Shown one piece after another: positions 22,561 through 36,479 of a stretch of 64,000 nucleotides of DNA. Location: contig OX328111.1 in NCBI GenBank assembly GCA_946811185.2, positions 44,008,388 to 44,072,387 of the forward strand. Reading direction: 5' to 3'. Source of the stretch: Hippopus hippopus (taxonomy: Eukaryota; Mollusca; Bivalvia; Cardiida; Cardiidae). Every line of letters begins with the position of its first letter. The stretch's first letter is position 1. Made by a program: the position numbers and the translations under genes. The notes under the pieces were generated by a model. The model was given only the letters and a program-made list of their open reading frames with translations. It ran no database searches and was not told the DNA's origin.

Positions 22561-25497
22561 AAGCATGAAGGCCGAAAAAATGAAGGTCGAGTACACAATG
22601 AGGTTAATAATTATTTACCAAATAATCTTTTGTGTTAACGACCCTAGAGAAGAAAGTTTTTGGAAAACATTGTGGGAAATTGATGAAATGCTGGTCATCA
22701 GCATTTTCTCCTGCTCTCACAATGTTTTCCATCCGTTCAAAGAGTAACCTCATTATTTGAGCCACATTTACTTTTTCGTCTGCAGAAAGCTTTGAATTTA
22801 GACAAGTCGAAAATTTTGTCGTCTAGTAAAGTGTTAATATATTTCTGAAAATATTTACACTGTCATCTTTTGTGTGAAATAACCTAAAATGTAAATAAGC
22901 CACGCTCTGGGAAAAGCGAGTTTAATGAATCTCTGTGATCCATTATATCAAGCAAGCAACCACATAATTTCTTGATCCATAAAATTAATTTTGTCTAACT
23001 ACTAACTGTATCATGAAATAGACAGGTTCTTGGGAAAACAGAAAATTTCCAAACAGCAAAATGTTTCGACTCATGTCAGCCTGCGCAGACTGCGCAGGTT
23101 GACATGAGTCGATACTTTTTGCAAATGCATTAAAGCCCTTTTTCACCGACTGAAGCTTAGATAAAGTTATTTACATGGTCATCTTTCTGTGAAAATAACC
23201 TAAAATGTAAATATTTATCCAAACCAAAACATCTTAGATCTTGATAAGCACATCAAGTGAGAAATTTCAAGGGATGCTGTTATAATTAAATACTTAAAAT
23301 GTAAATGTCCACTTTAGCAATTTACGAAACATTCCCGAGTTCAAAGGGCCCTTATATCTTTTTTTAAAAATTTTGTTGAGAATCAGATGTCTTTGTTAAA
23401 CACTGATAAATGATACATAATATATAGGCCATACTCTGTAAAAAGGGGTTAATGTCTCTGCAAAAAGTGTCGACCCAGGTCAGCTTACGCAGTCCGCACA
23501 GGCTTACCTGGGTCGAATTTTTTGTCCTTTTGGTCACTTTTCCGCATGTCGAAGAACACGTCTACCTCATAATTTAGTCTGTTATTAGACATAATGGATT
23601 CATATATTCATAATTATGTGATAACTCGGTTGGTACTATACATTACGGAGATCCATTGAAACCCCCCCCCCCCTTTTGGCAGAGTATTGTTCATATTTTT
23701 CTTTTCTTTTAAAAGCGAGGAAACTGCACTGTTACAAGCAGTAAAAAAGTGCAACATTTGCCTTCAAATAACGGAGTGGTTGCTTTGTAATAAATAAAAA
23801 GCAAGATTATAAGCCCTATTTAACAAGTACGATTTTAACCGGAACTTTATTGCTGGAGATATCGAGTAATTTTCCTTTACCAAAGGATTATGTGTTATAA
23901 CAACCCTGAGGATGATCGCATTTTAAAACATTGCGGGAAAGGGAGAAAATGCTGGTTTTCAGCATTATCTCCTTTTCCATGATGTTTTCATTTATCTTTA
24001 CAATTAAAAAAAATCATCAGTTGAGAAACAATTAACTTTGTATCTGCAAATTTTCATGTCTTTACTGATGTCTAAATGGTACTTTATGGACTGTGTATAT
24101 AAGGATCAGACTACACAGAACGTGCATTCTGATCTTGGATTAACACTGTCAGACATTCGATTATCAACTGTGAAAACAAAATACTTGTAAGTTAATATGC
24201 AAGGGAATGCAATTTTTAAACCGCGAAAACGACGCTTTTGATCGATTTGAGAATGGAAAAGGTTGGCTTTTTTTTTCTTACATATTTGTCATCATAGTTT
24301 ATGATAAAAAATATATTGCCAACTGGAAATAAAAGGGTTATTTTTAAACCTGTCAACAGAAAACATCAAATCTCAGTACTGTCCAGTCTGAACTTTTTGT
24401 ATGCTGTCAGCAAAAGTCTTATGTTTTAGCATTTGGCGCTGAAGGGGGCTAAAGTGTGACCACCAAATTTTCATAGATGTTATCGTTTTCTTTAAACCTT
24501 CACTACATAACCCCGAGTTTTAGAAGGCCTTTTTGAAAACATTGAGGGAAAAGGAGAAAATGCTGGTAACCAGCATTTTCTCCTTTTCCCATAATGCTTT
24601 CTACTCTCCCCAAATGAATTTCAATATATGAGTCACATTTATTTTGAACCATTTAGGACTTGATAACTGGGCCGGACTTAATAACCATTTTTCCTTTATC
24701 TTGTATGGACCGGTCTCTTTACGAAGGTCACTTATTCCACTATTCATCTAAACCGTAAGCAAAAGCTGTCCAAGTCGCATCAGGCAGTAAGTATAAGATC
24801 AAACGTGGGAAACAAGGAGATGCTTCTTTCCTCATAATATTTTCTACAAAATGCACGAGCGCTAGGTTGGAACTCTATAGTATCTTGCCCAAGGACGTCA
24901 AATCTGCCCAGGTTCGAAACCGAAATTCGCAATCAACTGCCGGGCGGTAGAGGACCCTTGTCAAAAATGGCAAAACTTTCTCTCAAAAGGAAGCCTAAGG
25001 ACAACTTGAAATACCACTTATCACTGAACCATTTGCGAAAGATACACAGAGTCACGGATCACAATGAGCCATGAACTGGCAACCGGGGACTTAATGCGTC
25101 TCCGTGAAGCATCATACCAAGCAAGCCATCACATAAATATGGTTCAATAACAGCCACTTTTTTTAACAACCGACTGAGTCATGAGGTAGACTGATCCTTT
25201 GACATGCAGAAAATCGACTAATAGCGAAAAGTTTCGGCCCTGGTCAGCCTGCGCGGACTGCGCAGGCTGACCTGGGTCGAAACTTTTCGCAGATGCATTA
25301 AGCCCCCTTTTCACAGAACGCGGCTCATATATAAAGACAGGGACTGGAAATCATTCAAAAATAAATACATATACATGGGGAGAGTTTTGTCAGGCAGAAG
25401 AGGAAACACAGGTGAGGGAAACGAGAGAAGAAGGAGAAATTGACAGGTGGGTAGAACGGAGAGGTTTGGGTGAGAAAAAATGTAGCTGGGTGTGTGT

Positions 25498-25498
<1 letters not shown>

Positions 25499-25538
<40 letters not shown>

Positions 25539-25600
25539 GAAACGCGGATTAAATGATTAAAAAAGTAGCTAAGTGTGTGTAGAGAGAGAGAGAGAGATAC
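25499..25600 (+). repeat. Microsatellite (AG)n, interrupted
   Basis: Two AG-rich tracts, each preceded by GTGTGTGTAGAG. Confidence 0.9.
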
Positions 25601-26694
25601 AGAGAGTTTTGGGAGAATGAACGAGGGGGGGGGGGGAAAGAAATAGACAAAGATGAAAGACGCAGAAAAAATACCTATGAGTGACAACCAATATTTAATC
25701 CCAAAAAAGCACGATTAATTTTCGTCAAAGGCAAAGCTCAGGTCGCCTTGTGTTTACATCTATGTACAGTTAATGTATTCAAACAAATGCCCCGAGGGCC
25801 GGAGATAAATGCTTCTTCAAATGAATGGTTCAGTGCACACTGGAAAATATCGCGAGCGCTCCATTCATTTTGTCCAAAATGAGTTGCGGTTTTAAATTTC
25901 AAAACTTGCAATTTGTGCAAATTTACACCAGGTAGCTCAGGGACCGAATTTTACCAATCATTCTTGCATGCATTCTTACTCTAATTCTTGATCTAGGTAG
26001 TAACGCAATTTGTGATTGGCTTTAACAATTTGGTTTAGCCAATCAGAAATTGCATTTCTTTGAACTAAGAAAATTTTTGAGACTAAGAATACTATCAACT
26101 CTTTACCAACATACTAAAATATTAGACTTGTCCAAATTAAAAGCATTTGCGAACGCAATGATGTAATTTGTTTTTGGAAAGGCAGTAAAAATTGTGGAAA
26201 ATGGAGAAAATGGTAGTTACCTGCATTTTCTCGTTTTCTCACAATGTTTTCGAAAGCCTTCTTTCTAAGGGTCATTAAAACTCGGGTTTTTGTGGCAAAG
26301 ACTTCACCCACCCTTATCCTATTAAATAAATGAAATGAAACTTTCAAGCCGATGGTAAAACCCCGAATAATGTTATTTCAAACTTATTTTTTGAGAAAAG
26401 TATCTCCTTATCGGACAGTGTAGATTCAATATCAGACTGCACATCCTGTGCAGTCTGATCTTGGATCTACACTGTCCGCCAAAGGTCAGTGAGTCGCGCT
26501 GAGCATCTTAAGTGTTAAGGATGGTTGGCGAATACGGGTATGGTAGTGACGCACAGGGGTAGTAAATTGACTGGAGACATCTGTAGACCCATGCTCAACC
26601 AAAGACTTTGGGCATAAGCATGCGACAGATTTCATTTTAATGTCAACACCTCGACGTTAATTTCTCTGTCACCACTGGAAACGTTTGAAGGGAT

Positions 26695-26745
26695 TGATTG
26701 ATCGATTGATTGATTGATCGATCGATTGATCGATTGATTGATTAT
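26695..26745 (+). repeat. Microsatellite (ATTG/ATCG)n
   Basis: GATTGATTGATCGATCG repeats, probably the tail of the adjacent minus-strand SINE body. Confidence 0.85.
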
Positions 26746-26809
26746 GTGGTATCTAACAACGCCGTTTTCACCATTTTTTCAGTTATATCGCGGCGACCAG
26801 TGCACCTAT

Positions 26810-27025
26810 CCATACTTTCCTAAAACCTCTTTTAATGAGTACTTCCCAGAATATTCTTCCCAAGCTACTGGCAAGTATTCATTGTCGAAACAATGATCAG
26901 AGGTGAGAGAGGAATGAACCCTGTTGCAATGACTATCATCAATACTCGAAGAAAACATCAACCAAACTGAGTATTCGAACCAGCGACCAACTGTTCTGAA
27001 GTCCTGTACGCTACCGACTACCAGG
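26810..27025 (-). mobile_element. tRNA-derived SINE, second type
   Basis: The minus strand contains GTAGCGTACAGGACTTCAGA, box B GGTTCGAATACTC and a body GTATTGATGATAGTCATTGC matching the 7834-8005 element. Confidence 0.72.
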
Positions 27026-28655
27026 GGCTGAAAAAGTTGTTGTCTGTAAAACAAACACATGGTCCATATCAACCAACCATTCTTAGTTGCATTCTAAGAC
27101 TTATTCTAGATTTAGAAAGTAACACAATATCTGATTGGCTAAGCCATTTGTTTTAGCCAATCAAGAATTGCATTACTTTCTAATTTAGAAAATTCTTGAG
27201 AATAAGATTACTAATGATACTAAATATGGTTTGTAAGTAGGGACTAGCAATGCATAAGTATGTATACTGGTGGCCACCACGTAAGTGAACTGGCTGTTAA
27301 AACTGCGTAATAAATTGGTCATTAGGAAATCGCAATTGGGGAAAACTGGTATAGAGATATACAATAAATGCGCCATGCTCTGGCAAATGGGGGCTTACTG
27401 CATCTTCGAAAAGTATCGATCCAGGTTAGCCTGCGCACAGCGCGCAGGCTGACCTGTGTCGAAACGTTTCGCTATCGATCCTTTTTTCTGCATGTCAAAG
27501 GACCATTCTACCACATGATTTAGTCGGTTGTTTAATAAAATCGATTTGATGATTGCATAATTATGTGATGACTTGGTTGATATCATGCATCACAGAGATG
27601 CATTTAGCCCGGCCCTTTTTACAGAGCATGGCTCAAATTACCGTAGTAGTTGGGACGCTCATTTGGGATGTTTTATGACAAAAATAAAGAAAGGGCGATA
27701 AGAAGGAAGTTTAATACCAACACAGGACAATAAAAGGATTGTGCATCTATTTACCCGTAGGCTGCTAAGCGCGACTTAATGACTTTTTGCGGATAGAGTA
27801 GATCAAGATCAGACTGCACAGAACGTGCAGTCTGATCTGGGATCTACACTATCCGATAAGGACATATCTTTCTCATAAAAATACCTTTGAAATAACAAAA
27901 TTTGGGTTTTTACTACCTACTTGAAAGTTTCATGTTAGTTATATATAGCAGGAGAAGGGTATACGTCTACCTTGATATAAGGTATCTTTATCCAACGAAA
28001 AATATTTGGACTTGTCCGAATCCAAAGCATCCGTAGAAAATAAATGAAATTTTTTTTTCTTAAGTACAGAAGAAACATTGTGGGAAAGGAAACAATACTG
28101 GTTACCAGCATTTTCTCCAAAATGTTTTTTTCAGAACCATTCTTCCTCCAGGTCGTCAACACGGGATTGTCTAAGTGAAAAACGTATTTCTAACATTTAC
28201 TTTAGACAAACTAGACTCAAATGTATGCAGGTTAACAGCACAACATTGTGGTAGTTGGAAAACTCATTGTATCTCATTTATGTTTCACGCAAAAACGGCT
28301 AGAAGCACCAAAGTAATGCCGAAAACACCAATTTGATACGACAAAAGATTGCACATCTACATGGATTATATTTTTCGTGGGAGTGTCCTTGGGCAAGACA
28401 CTTCAGAGCCAAAGCCTTGAACTGGTAAAACTCAGAACCTACATAAATAAGGTAGTTGTGGCCAAGATATAATTAAAATTATGTTGAAAGCGACGTAAAA
28501 CACCATTCCATCGATGAAGATCTGTTACAATCATGTATCTGCGTGAAGGGTTCATTTACCTGGATTTAAACAGCGTATGAAAGGTACACGTCGTTTATTT
28601 ACAGCCCTTTTTTTTCACTACCGGTAAAAAAGAGATAACCCCCCCCCCCCGACTT

Positions 28656-28887
28656 TTAACCCTTTACCACGCAATCCCGAGTTTTAACGACTATGACAAA
28701 GAACACTTTTAAAAAAACATTGTGTGAACAGGAGAAAATGCTGGTAACCAGCATTTTCTCCTCTTCCCACAATATTTTTTACGCTTTCAAAGACAAATCC
28801 CAAAAATTTAACGACATTCAATGTGCCACGAGCAAATGCTCCCATTTTGGACAAGCCTAAGATTTTAGTCGTCTGGTGAGAGGTTAA
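28656..28887. mobile_element. MITE family A copy
   Basis: TTAACCCTTTACCACGC to CTGGTGAGAGGTTAA, with the palindromic core at about 28712-28780 and a C-run just outside the left end. Confidence 0.82.
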
Positions 28888-29414
28888 CATGGCGAATAAC
28901 GGTGAAATGCACAATGTGAGCTTCTCCATTATTTATCACAACGTTCTTTCAGTTCTTTGCCCGCATATATAATTAATGTTTCGAGCCTGTTTATTTGAGC
29001 CTCGCTCTGGCAAAAGGGGGTTTGATGCACTGAACCAAGCAAATCATCACATAATTATGGATCTACAAAATTCACTTTGTCTAACAAGCGGCTGAATCAT
29101 GTGGTAGATTGATCCTTTGACACGTAGAAAATTTACAAATAGCAACAATTTTCGGATTGCGCAGGCTGACATGGTGTCGATAGTTTTTGCAAATGCATGA
29201 AACACCCTTTCCACAGAGCACGACTTATTTGTCTAATATTTTAGAATTAAAAAAAGTAATTGGGTGTCTCCAACATTAACGGAGAGGGTGACGAGATTGT
29301 AAACAGAATTAACTCTTCATCGGACGACACAATTTTAGACTCGTTCAAACTGACAGATGTTGCAGACGACAAAGGAAATGTGGCTAAACTGATGAATTTT
29401 TGTCTTTGACAAGG

Positions 29415-29654
29415 TGGGTTCCTGAGTGGCTCAGTGGCTAATTGTAGGAATCGTGACCTGGTGGCCTCGGGTTCGAACCTTACTGAACCCACTGGGACTC
29501 TCGTGGGAGTGCCTTGTACTAGTGGAACCCTGGAAATACATATGTGAGCTGTCGCCGTGAATGACTGAATAATTGTTAAAAGCGGCGTAAAACACCATTA
29601 AATCAACCAGTCAGTCAGTCAGTCATTCAGTCAATCAATCAATCAACCAATCAA
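29415..29654 (+). mobile_element. tRNA-derived SINE inserted in a family A MITE
   Basis: A tRNA-like head at 29414-29492 has paired ends GTGGGTT and AACCCAC and a GGGTTCGAACC box B. A body with GAGCTGTCGCCGTGA and GCGGCGTAAAACACCATT follows, then a TCAG/AATC simple tail. The 12-bp duplication TCTTTGACAAGG flanks it at 29403-29414 and 29655-29666, splitting a family A MITE. Confidence 0.85.
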
Positions 29655-29929
29655 TCTTTGACAAGGTAAAGATAGTGGCAAAGGAGAAAACTGTGATTAC
29701 CAGCATTTTTTCCCATTTCCAACGATGGTTTCAAAGATATTTTTCCTCGGGGTTGGCGAAACACGGGATTGTAAGGTAAACATAATTTACATAAGAAAAT
29801 ATAGGTTTAAACTTTCAAACAGAAATCAGATGAATCTATATACGTATGCAAACGAAGATGAGAGAGTGACGGTTGAAGGTATGGAAGCCAGGAAGGGACA
29901 CATTTTGATGGGGGTGGGGGAATGAAAAG

Positions 29930-30460
29930 GAATTTCATTAATACACAGTATATACTAAATTAAGTAAGTTTAGTACATAATCATTTTTAACAACATGCAC
30001 TCAGAAAAACTTCTATCCGGCCACTTTTGTTTCTCCTTTAAATTTGACCAAGTAACACAGAGGTAAATAAAAACAACTTATAAGGCATGTCTGGACGATA
30101 GACATGTTATTGTAATGAAAAGATTTTCGATTTTGCCGAAAAAAGGCATCTCTTTTTCAAAAAAAGGGGAAACACATGGTTTGCGCATGCGTCATGCCTA
30201 TCAGACAAACCAGGTTAAAATGAGAAGCATACATTACTGAAATTTTGTCAGCAATAAGAAAAAGCATGAAAATTATTTTCTTCACAAAAATATAAACCAA
30301 GAGAAGGAGCGTGAAGTTTCAAAAAAATGATTTTTCAATTTTCAATGTTAAGTTAATGAATGTTTAATAACTTCATTTCAATAGAACAAGTCGAAAACTT
30401 CTTTTCAAACTTAGGCTGGAGTATGCTTTTAATACTGGTCAATTATTCTCAAAAACTTCA
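29930..30460. other. No recognised gene
   Basis: AT-rich single-copy-looking sequence without a supported open frame. Confidence 0.5.
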
Positions 30461-30639
30461 AACTGAATGAACTGCCTCTTTTCTGGACAGCGGATGCCAA
30501 AAAAGGTCTACGGGGAATTCCGGCTTAAAAGTGGCCGTTTAGAAGTTTTGTTTAGTGTACATGAGTTCTCCTCACCAAACAGTTTCAAGTTACAAAATAT
30601 ACGTAGCCCCAAGAATAAGGGAACCCTGTTACTTGTTAT

Positions 30640-30800
30640 CCTCCGCCGAAGCGTTGTCCGTCCGTCCGTTCTTCTGTCCGTCCGTCCGTACGTGTGTCCG
30701 TCCGGGAGAATATCTCCAGTACCATTGGACTGAATTTCGTGAAACTTCATACATGTGTACAATAACCCATTCCGCCGATACACTTTTTTTTTGATTTGAT
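30640..30800 (+). repeat. Interspersed repeat with TCCGTCCGTCCG tract
   Basis: CCTCCGCCGAAGCG followed by GTCCGTCCGTCCG runs and GAGAATATCTCCAGTACC resembles a common molluscan repeat end. Open frames over it on both strands are low-complexity artefacts. Confidence 0.5.
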
Positions 30801-30804
30801 GAAA

Positions 30805-31779
30805 AATGGCCGACTGGGAGCGATTTTAAGTTACACGGTCAAGTACAAATTTATGCGGGGGATATCATTTCAACGAAATTGCTTGTTTCTTCTGACATGA
30901 TATGACAGAGTGACTTTACTCATCAATATTTAAGCAGGTTCAAAGAGGAACGATACGCCGTATTATCTCCATTATGTCCACCATGTGTCGTACAGGTGTT
31001 GCTTCACATGCAGGTCAAACACGATAGTGACTTAGGTTCAATTTCTGTTATATGTTTTAGGCAAAACAAGACAAATTTATGATGCATAGCATCATAGAAG
31101 CCGCAATCTTTTGGTGGACAATTTCAGAAATATTGACTGTCTTGAGAAATTGTGATTACATTTTTTGTATCTGTTTTTACCCCCACCCCCCCACCAGCGG
31201 AAAATCATGACAAATGGTACTAAAATGCAAGAAAAAAAGAAACAGAAAATATTATGTACATGTATTCTAATTCTTAAAAGAAAAAAAAAAAAAAAAAAGG
31301 AATTTTGAAAGGAATCTTAAATAATCTTGTTATTATGTTATTATTATAAAGTGATGTTTATTTGGGAAAAAAAAATCGGAATTTTTAAATTTCTACTCGA
31401 AATTTGAAAATGGAGAAATTGCGCATTCAAATACAGCACTTTCCATTTATTTAATGATTTTAGAAAGGAAACTTTCTATAGCGGCATTAAAGGCAATACC
31501 ACAGAATTACAGTTTAAGTTACCAATTATTCAAAGTGATATTAAGATCATTATTCACATATGATGTTTACATGTATTTACAATTTTTATCAGTGATCTGT
31601 ATTTCTTTTTTTTTTTTTTTTAACAACAAAAAAGAAAAAAAGAAAAAGAAAAAAAAAAAAAAAAAAAATATTCAACAACTTTTTTTCTAAAAGATGACCT
31701 TCTTGCTTGTCAAAAGTATCTTAACATGCTTGTAACACAGTGAATCTTTACATTTCTACTCTGGAACAGGGATCTTATA
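30805..31779. other. No recognised gene; A-rich tracts
   Basis: Contains poly-A runs at about 31280-31300 and 31630-31670. The 78-codon frame over the latter is low complexity. Confidence 0.5.
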
Positions 31780-31937
31780 TACAGGGATAGGAAACGCGGT
31801 ATAACTTCCGGTTATTCAGTGTCTTCTTTCGAATTGACCGCAAAGGAAAAAACGGCGGCCATCTTAAATTTCGGCATACGACGGTCACTGTTTTAATCAA
31901 CGTTTTGCTTGGTTATCCCATACGTCATTCTCAACAG
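31780..31937 (+). promoter_or_regulatory. Possible promoter and noncoding first exon
   Basis: A GC-richer patch contains ACGGCGGCCATCTT (YY1-like on the reverse strand) and a strong donor CAACAG/GTAAGT at 31937/31938. A polypyrimidine acceptor TTTCCAG at 32695 opens a second segment whose only frame is 38 codons. It could be a long noncoding RNA or a relic. Confidence 0.3.
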
Positions 31938-32189
31938 GTAAGTTTCCGAATATTTACATGCTTAGAATATAAGTAACATCAATTTTTTCGGAGATTTTGT
32001 TTTATATGCTTATTTTGGCGTTAAAAAATCATGACCTAATCATGTTTGCCCCGTAGGGGATGTTCGGCAGGAGGATTTAGTGACGTGCAAAAGTACTTTT
32101 TAAATACATAAAGTAGCGTCCAAATAGCAACATGTTGGTAAAAATCACGAGATAGAGTACATCTCCTTGTATTAAAGCTAATTTTGTGC

Positions 32190-32480
32190 TGGTTTTCGAT
32201 TCCCAAGTTAGATAATTATGGGCTCAAAACGGGGCTATTTTCGGTATTTCATCACAAAATGGCGGACCAATGTGGTGAATTTGGCGGGACCCTAGTGATA
32301 GTTGTAGCATTCTCAATTTATTTTTAGAAATAACTTTGTTCAGATTTTGACATATTTATAAGCAGTAAGTATTTCTTTTTGTTTTTAAATCAAATCTAGT
32401 GATTTTCGATGCCAAGGTTGGATAACTGTGGGCTCAAAAACTTGGCTATTTTCGGCCTTAATTGCAAGATGGCAGCCTAA
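32190..32480 (+). repeat. Imperfect tandem copy of about 205 bp
   Basis: GGTTTTCGATTCCCAAGTTA ... GGGCTCAAAACGGGGC ... ATGGCGG at 32194-32275 recurs as GATTTTCGATGCCAAGGTTG ... GGGCTCAAAAACTTGGC ... ATGGCAGCC at 32401-32478. No coding. Confidence 0.6.
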
Positions 32481-32979
32481 AAAGGGGTTATTTCAGTAAA
32501 GGTGGAAGCGCAGTACCGCACATTAGTCAGAAATGATTGGATCTCTGATAGTTGGCCATATCCTGAACAAATTCCATTATAGTCTAACCATGTGAAAATA
32601 AAACCATACTTTGCAACGTAACTGAAGAATTAAAATGTTACGTTTTGTAAAAAGAAGAAATTTGAAATTCAGTTGGTTCTATATTTATTTTCCAGATATG
32701 TATTGTGAGAGCACAAACACTTCAAAACATGGTTTCAAGAGCTGTCAACATACTGTTGTGATGCATCCTGTGAACAGAAGAATGACATTGAAGATGGTTT
32801 GTAATTCTGCATAAAGTGTGCTAGTATAAAACTGAAGCTGGGCTTGAAAACTTGGAATATTAAAGACCAAATCAGCTGTGAACTGTACAAACCTGCAAGA
32901 AAAACGCTAAAGTGAAATTAATGTATTTGAATACGAAAGCTGTGAGCTTCTTCTACCACCAAAGTATATTTAGTATGTA

Positions 32980-33930
32980 TAGCTCAATAAGCCACTAGAA
33001 GTATGGAGTTATTTAATTATCTGTGACAAATGCTAGTATTCCTGAATCCTAAGTTTTCACTAACCTGGGGAATATCCATACTTCCGAAAACATTGTGAAC
33101 AAAGAAGAAACTACCGGTAAGTACATGCCACATTTTCTCATTTCCCCAGGAAAAACAAGTCTCCTCATTTCAGTTGCATTTCATTTGTCGTCTGCAAATG
33201 CTTTCAAATTAGACATGTCCAAAATTTTGTAATCTGGCAAAAAGTTAAGGATGGAACCTTGCTCAATTTGCAATGTTTCACAACATTTTAGTTGTATCAT
33301 AGCAGCCATCATATTTATATATTTGTTTTTTGAATTTGCACAACTGTCTGAACAAGCTGCGTGTTGCTTTTCCTCATCAACATAATTTTTGAGGGAGAGA
33401 AGTATGTATCTGTGTTGTGCAAAATTCTCTGAGAATCATGATGTTGGTTTCCCACTACTCACACTATTGTCATAAAACACTAAAAGTACATGTATTAAAT
33501 TTGACATACTTTTGGTTTCTTCAAACAACACATTACATTCAGTATCTACAGTCTTATAAGCCACTTGTGGTAAGGAGTTATCTAATAATCTGTGACAGAT
33601 GCCAGTATTCCTGAATCCGAAGTTTTCACTACCATGGGAAATATTTACACATCTGAAAACATTGTGGGAAAAGAAGAAAATGTTGGCAAGCATGTTCTCA
33701 TTTTCTCAGCAAAGACACAAGTGACACATTTCATTTCTTGTCTGCAAATAATTCCAAATCAGACAAGTCTCAGATTTTGTTGTCTGGCAAAGTGTTCCTG
33801 AAGGTTGGTTGCTTTCAACATTTTGCAATTGTATCACAGCAAACAATGCAGCTATCCATATTCCATGCATTACTAGAGTTGGGAATGTTTCTACTTGAAA
33901 ATATCTGTTGAGGGAGAGAAGTATATTTTG
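32980..33930 (+). repeat. Direct duplication of about 380-430 bp
   Basis: TAAGCCACTAGAAGTATGGA at 32990 and TAAGCCACTTGTGGTAAGGA at about 33557 begin two copies. Each continues through a family A-like core and ends with GAGGGAGAGAAGTAT at about 33392 and 33911. Confidence 0.75.
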
Positions 33931-35958
33931 GGCGTTTGTATGACATACACCAGGATTATAATGATAGTTTAATATACCAATAATATCTCATATACACAAT
34001 ACTTTTACCATCATCATTAACTGCAACTTGCCACAGTGAAAAAGTTTTAGGAGATAAAAGTCTACATTCAATGAAAAAAGCATTTGCGGAAGCAACCAAC
34101 CATTTGCATGTTACATTTTATCGCAAAAAGATTGGTCCTTGTGTCATACTGTTTTCCAAAGATTTCTACAGTGGATTTATGTAAAATCAAATTTATTAGG
34201 CATTAAGTTAAAACTTGCTAATGGAACACATTTTTCAGCACCATTTAATTTTGTAACACACATGTAGCTCAATATTCATGGCTGCCTTGATGTTTTTAGT
34301 GAGAAATTTTAAAATATCAATTTCAACATAAACTTTCTGTGTACAGTGTGAATTTTTTTGAAAATTTAAAAAATGAAAAACATTTGAAGGAAAGGCAAAA
34401 ACATAATATTTTTAATAGCACAGAAATCATTTTGAAAAGAATTGATCACTGGCTGCAACTGGTCTTTTACAAATGTTTTCCAATGCTGTCCACTGTATGA
34501 GGAGTGAAAAGTCAAATTTGTACAAAGTCCTACACAACTTATACTGTTTTCAAATTGGTCCAAAATCAAAGCTTTCAAAGTTATTAGATAACCTTAAGTT
34601 CTCTGACACAGAATAAAAAAACATTATTAAAGAAGGAAAAATTGCTTGTCAAAAGCAACTTTTACTTTGCCACACTGTTAACTCTTTTTGAAACAACACA
34701 GAAGTAGACTTGTACAAAGTGAGAGCATTTACAGACAACAATTGAAATGCGACTCAAATTATGGAATTTGTCAATGATATAATTGAATGCATTTGGGGAA
34801 AAGGAGAGAATGTTGGTAACCAGCATTTTCTCCTTTTCCTGCAATGTTTCCAAAAGGCTTCTTTCTCTTGGTCATCAGAACTCGGGGTTGTGTGGCAAAG
34901 GGATAATTGCAGATTTTTTTTTTTTTTCTAATAATTATGCTACTGACTATTTTTTACCAAAGAAGAATTTTTGGGGGGCCTTTGGAATCCCCAATTGAAA
35001 GTACTAGCAAACAACAACTGAAAGTAGATTCAAACGATTGGATTTTTTTTGCATGGTATTGAACATTGCGGATAAAAATGCTGAAAACAGGTACATGTGC
35101 TAGGCTAGCATTTTGTTCTTTTCCCACAATATTTTCAAAAAGCTTTAAATATTCCGAAGTCATCAAACACACAAGGTTGTAAGGTACACAGGTTAATTCG
35201 AAATGATGCAATTGTGAAGGCCACTGGTGTATGTAATTGATTCCAATGTATAAAAGTAGGAACAGAGTTGCAGACAGGTCCTTACACTTCACCAGCCTAC
35301 TTTTTCAGAAAGTTCACTAATTCTTTCCATTTTGCAGGAAATTCTCCTTTTTTTCTCTCAAAGACAGTGATTTAAGAGTAGCTGCAAGCTGAACTGAAAA
35401 TGTACTGGAAGGTCCATTTAATGGGCAGTGAAGGCAATTTTCTGGTTCTATATGCCCTTTGTGTAGTTTGCTATTGAAAAATGGGTATATAACTATTAAC
35501 AGATCTCTGAATTTACCGGCCTAATACATTGTACTACATACAAGTGAAATGTTTGTCACTCCTGATAACATGAGAAGCTTTTGACCTGACCAAATTGAAA
35601 CATTTGTAGAAGAAAATCAGAAAATAAATATTTAATTTCAATGATGCGTATTGTCTATAAACAGAAGAGGATACTACTGACAGTAGATGTGTCATGACAG
35701 ATACACAACTTGATATACCCCACTTGAGATCATGTCAAATACAGGGAGTGGACAAAAGCAGCCCACTTCCGAAACGTTAGACGGACTTAATCCCTCAACA
35801 GGCGATGTGTGCTTTTCCCGAATTGTTTGCAATAGATATCCACTGCAGAAATATTAAAATATTTTAAGTTACTACGAAAAAGAGGGTTGTTTCGGTAATG
35901 GGTCGTTTTGGCACCGGGCCGTTTTGATCTCTATTCACAATTTACACTTCGTGTGAAA

Positions 35959-35994
35959 CAGGGATCGTATATACACATGTATATAAGATCCCTG
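35959..35994. repeat. Hairpin CAGGGATCGTATATA and related fragments
   Basis: 15-base arms around a 6-base loop with one mismatch. Related CAGGGATCTTATATAC and TATATACGATCCCTG occur at about 31768 and 36316. Confidence 0.65.
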
Positions 35995-36434
35995 TGTGAA
36001 ATCAAGACTGACAACATGACCTGTATATCTGAAACGCCCAATTAGTCGACACTTTAAATTTTCCAGATAAAAAAAAAATAACACTTTAACTGAAAAAAAA
36101 AACAATAATAGAAAAACATTGACATAAACATTGAAACGCATTTCATACTAAACGCTTCTTTGGCGGATATAAAAATTGTCGGAATCGGCAAGGAATTATA
36201 TTATCTGAAAGGAAGATAATAACTCGCAAGAAACGACAACGGATTATTGGACGCCGTACAGGTAAGTCAGTGAAAAATCGATAATTGGTCTTAACTCCAG
36301 TTGCGTTGCCTATCCCTGTGTATATACGATCCCTGTCTGGAAACAAAAACTTTTGCATGGCATCTCCAAAATTATTCTGATCATAGCCTGCACAGTTGGC
36401 ACAAACCACGTTTCTTTTTTTCCTGAAATGGCAG

Positions 36435-36435
<1 letters not shown>

Positions 36436-36472
<37 letters not shown>
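36436..36472 (+). repeat. Microsatellite (AC)n
   Basis: About 18 AC units. Confidence 0.95.
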
Positions 36473-36475
<3 letters not shown>

Positions 36476-36479
36476 CAAA

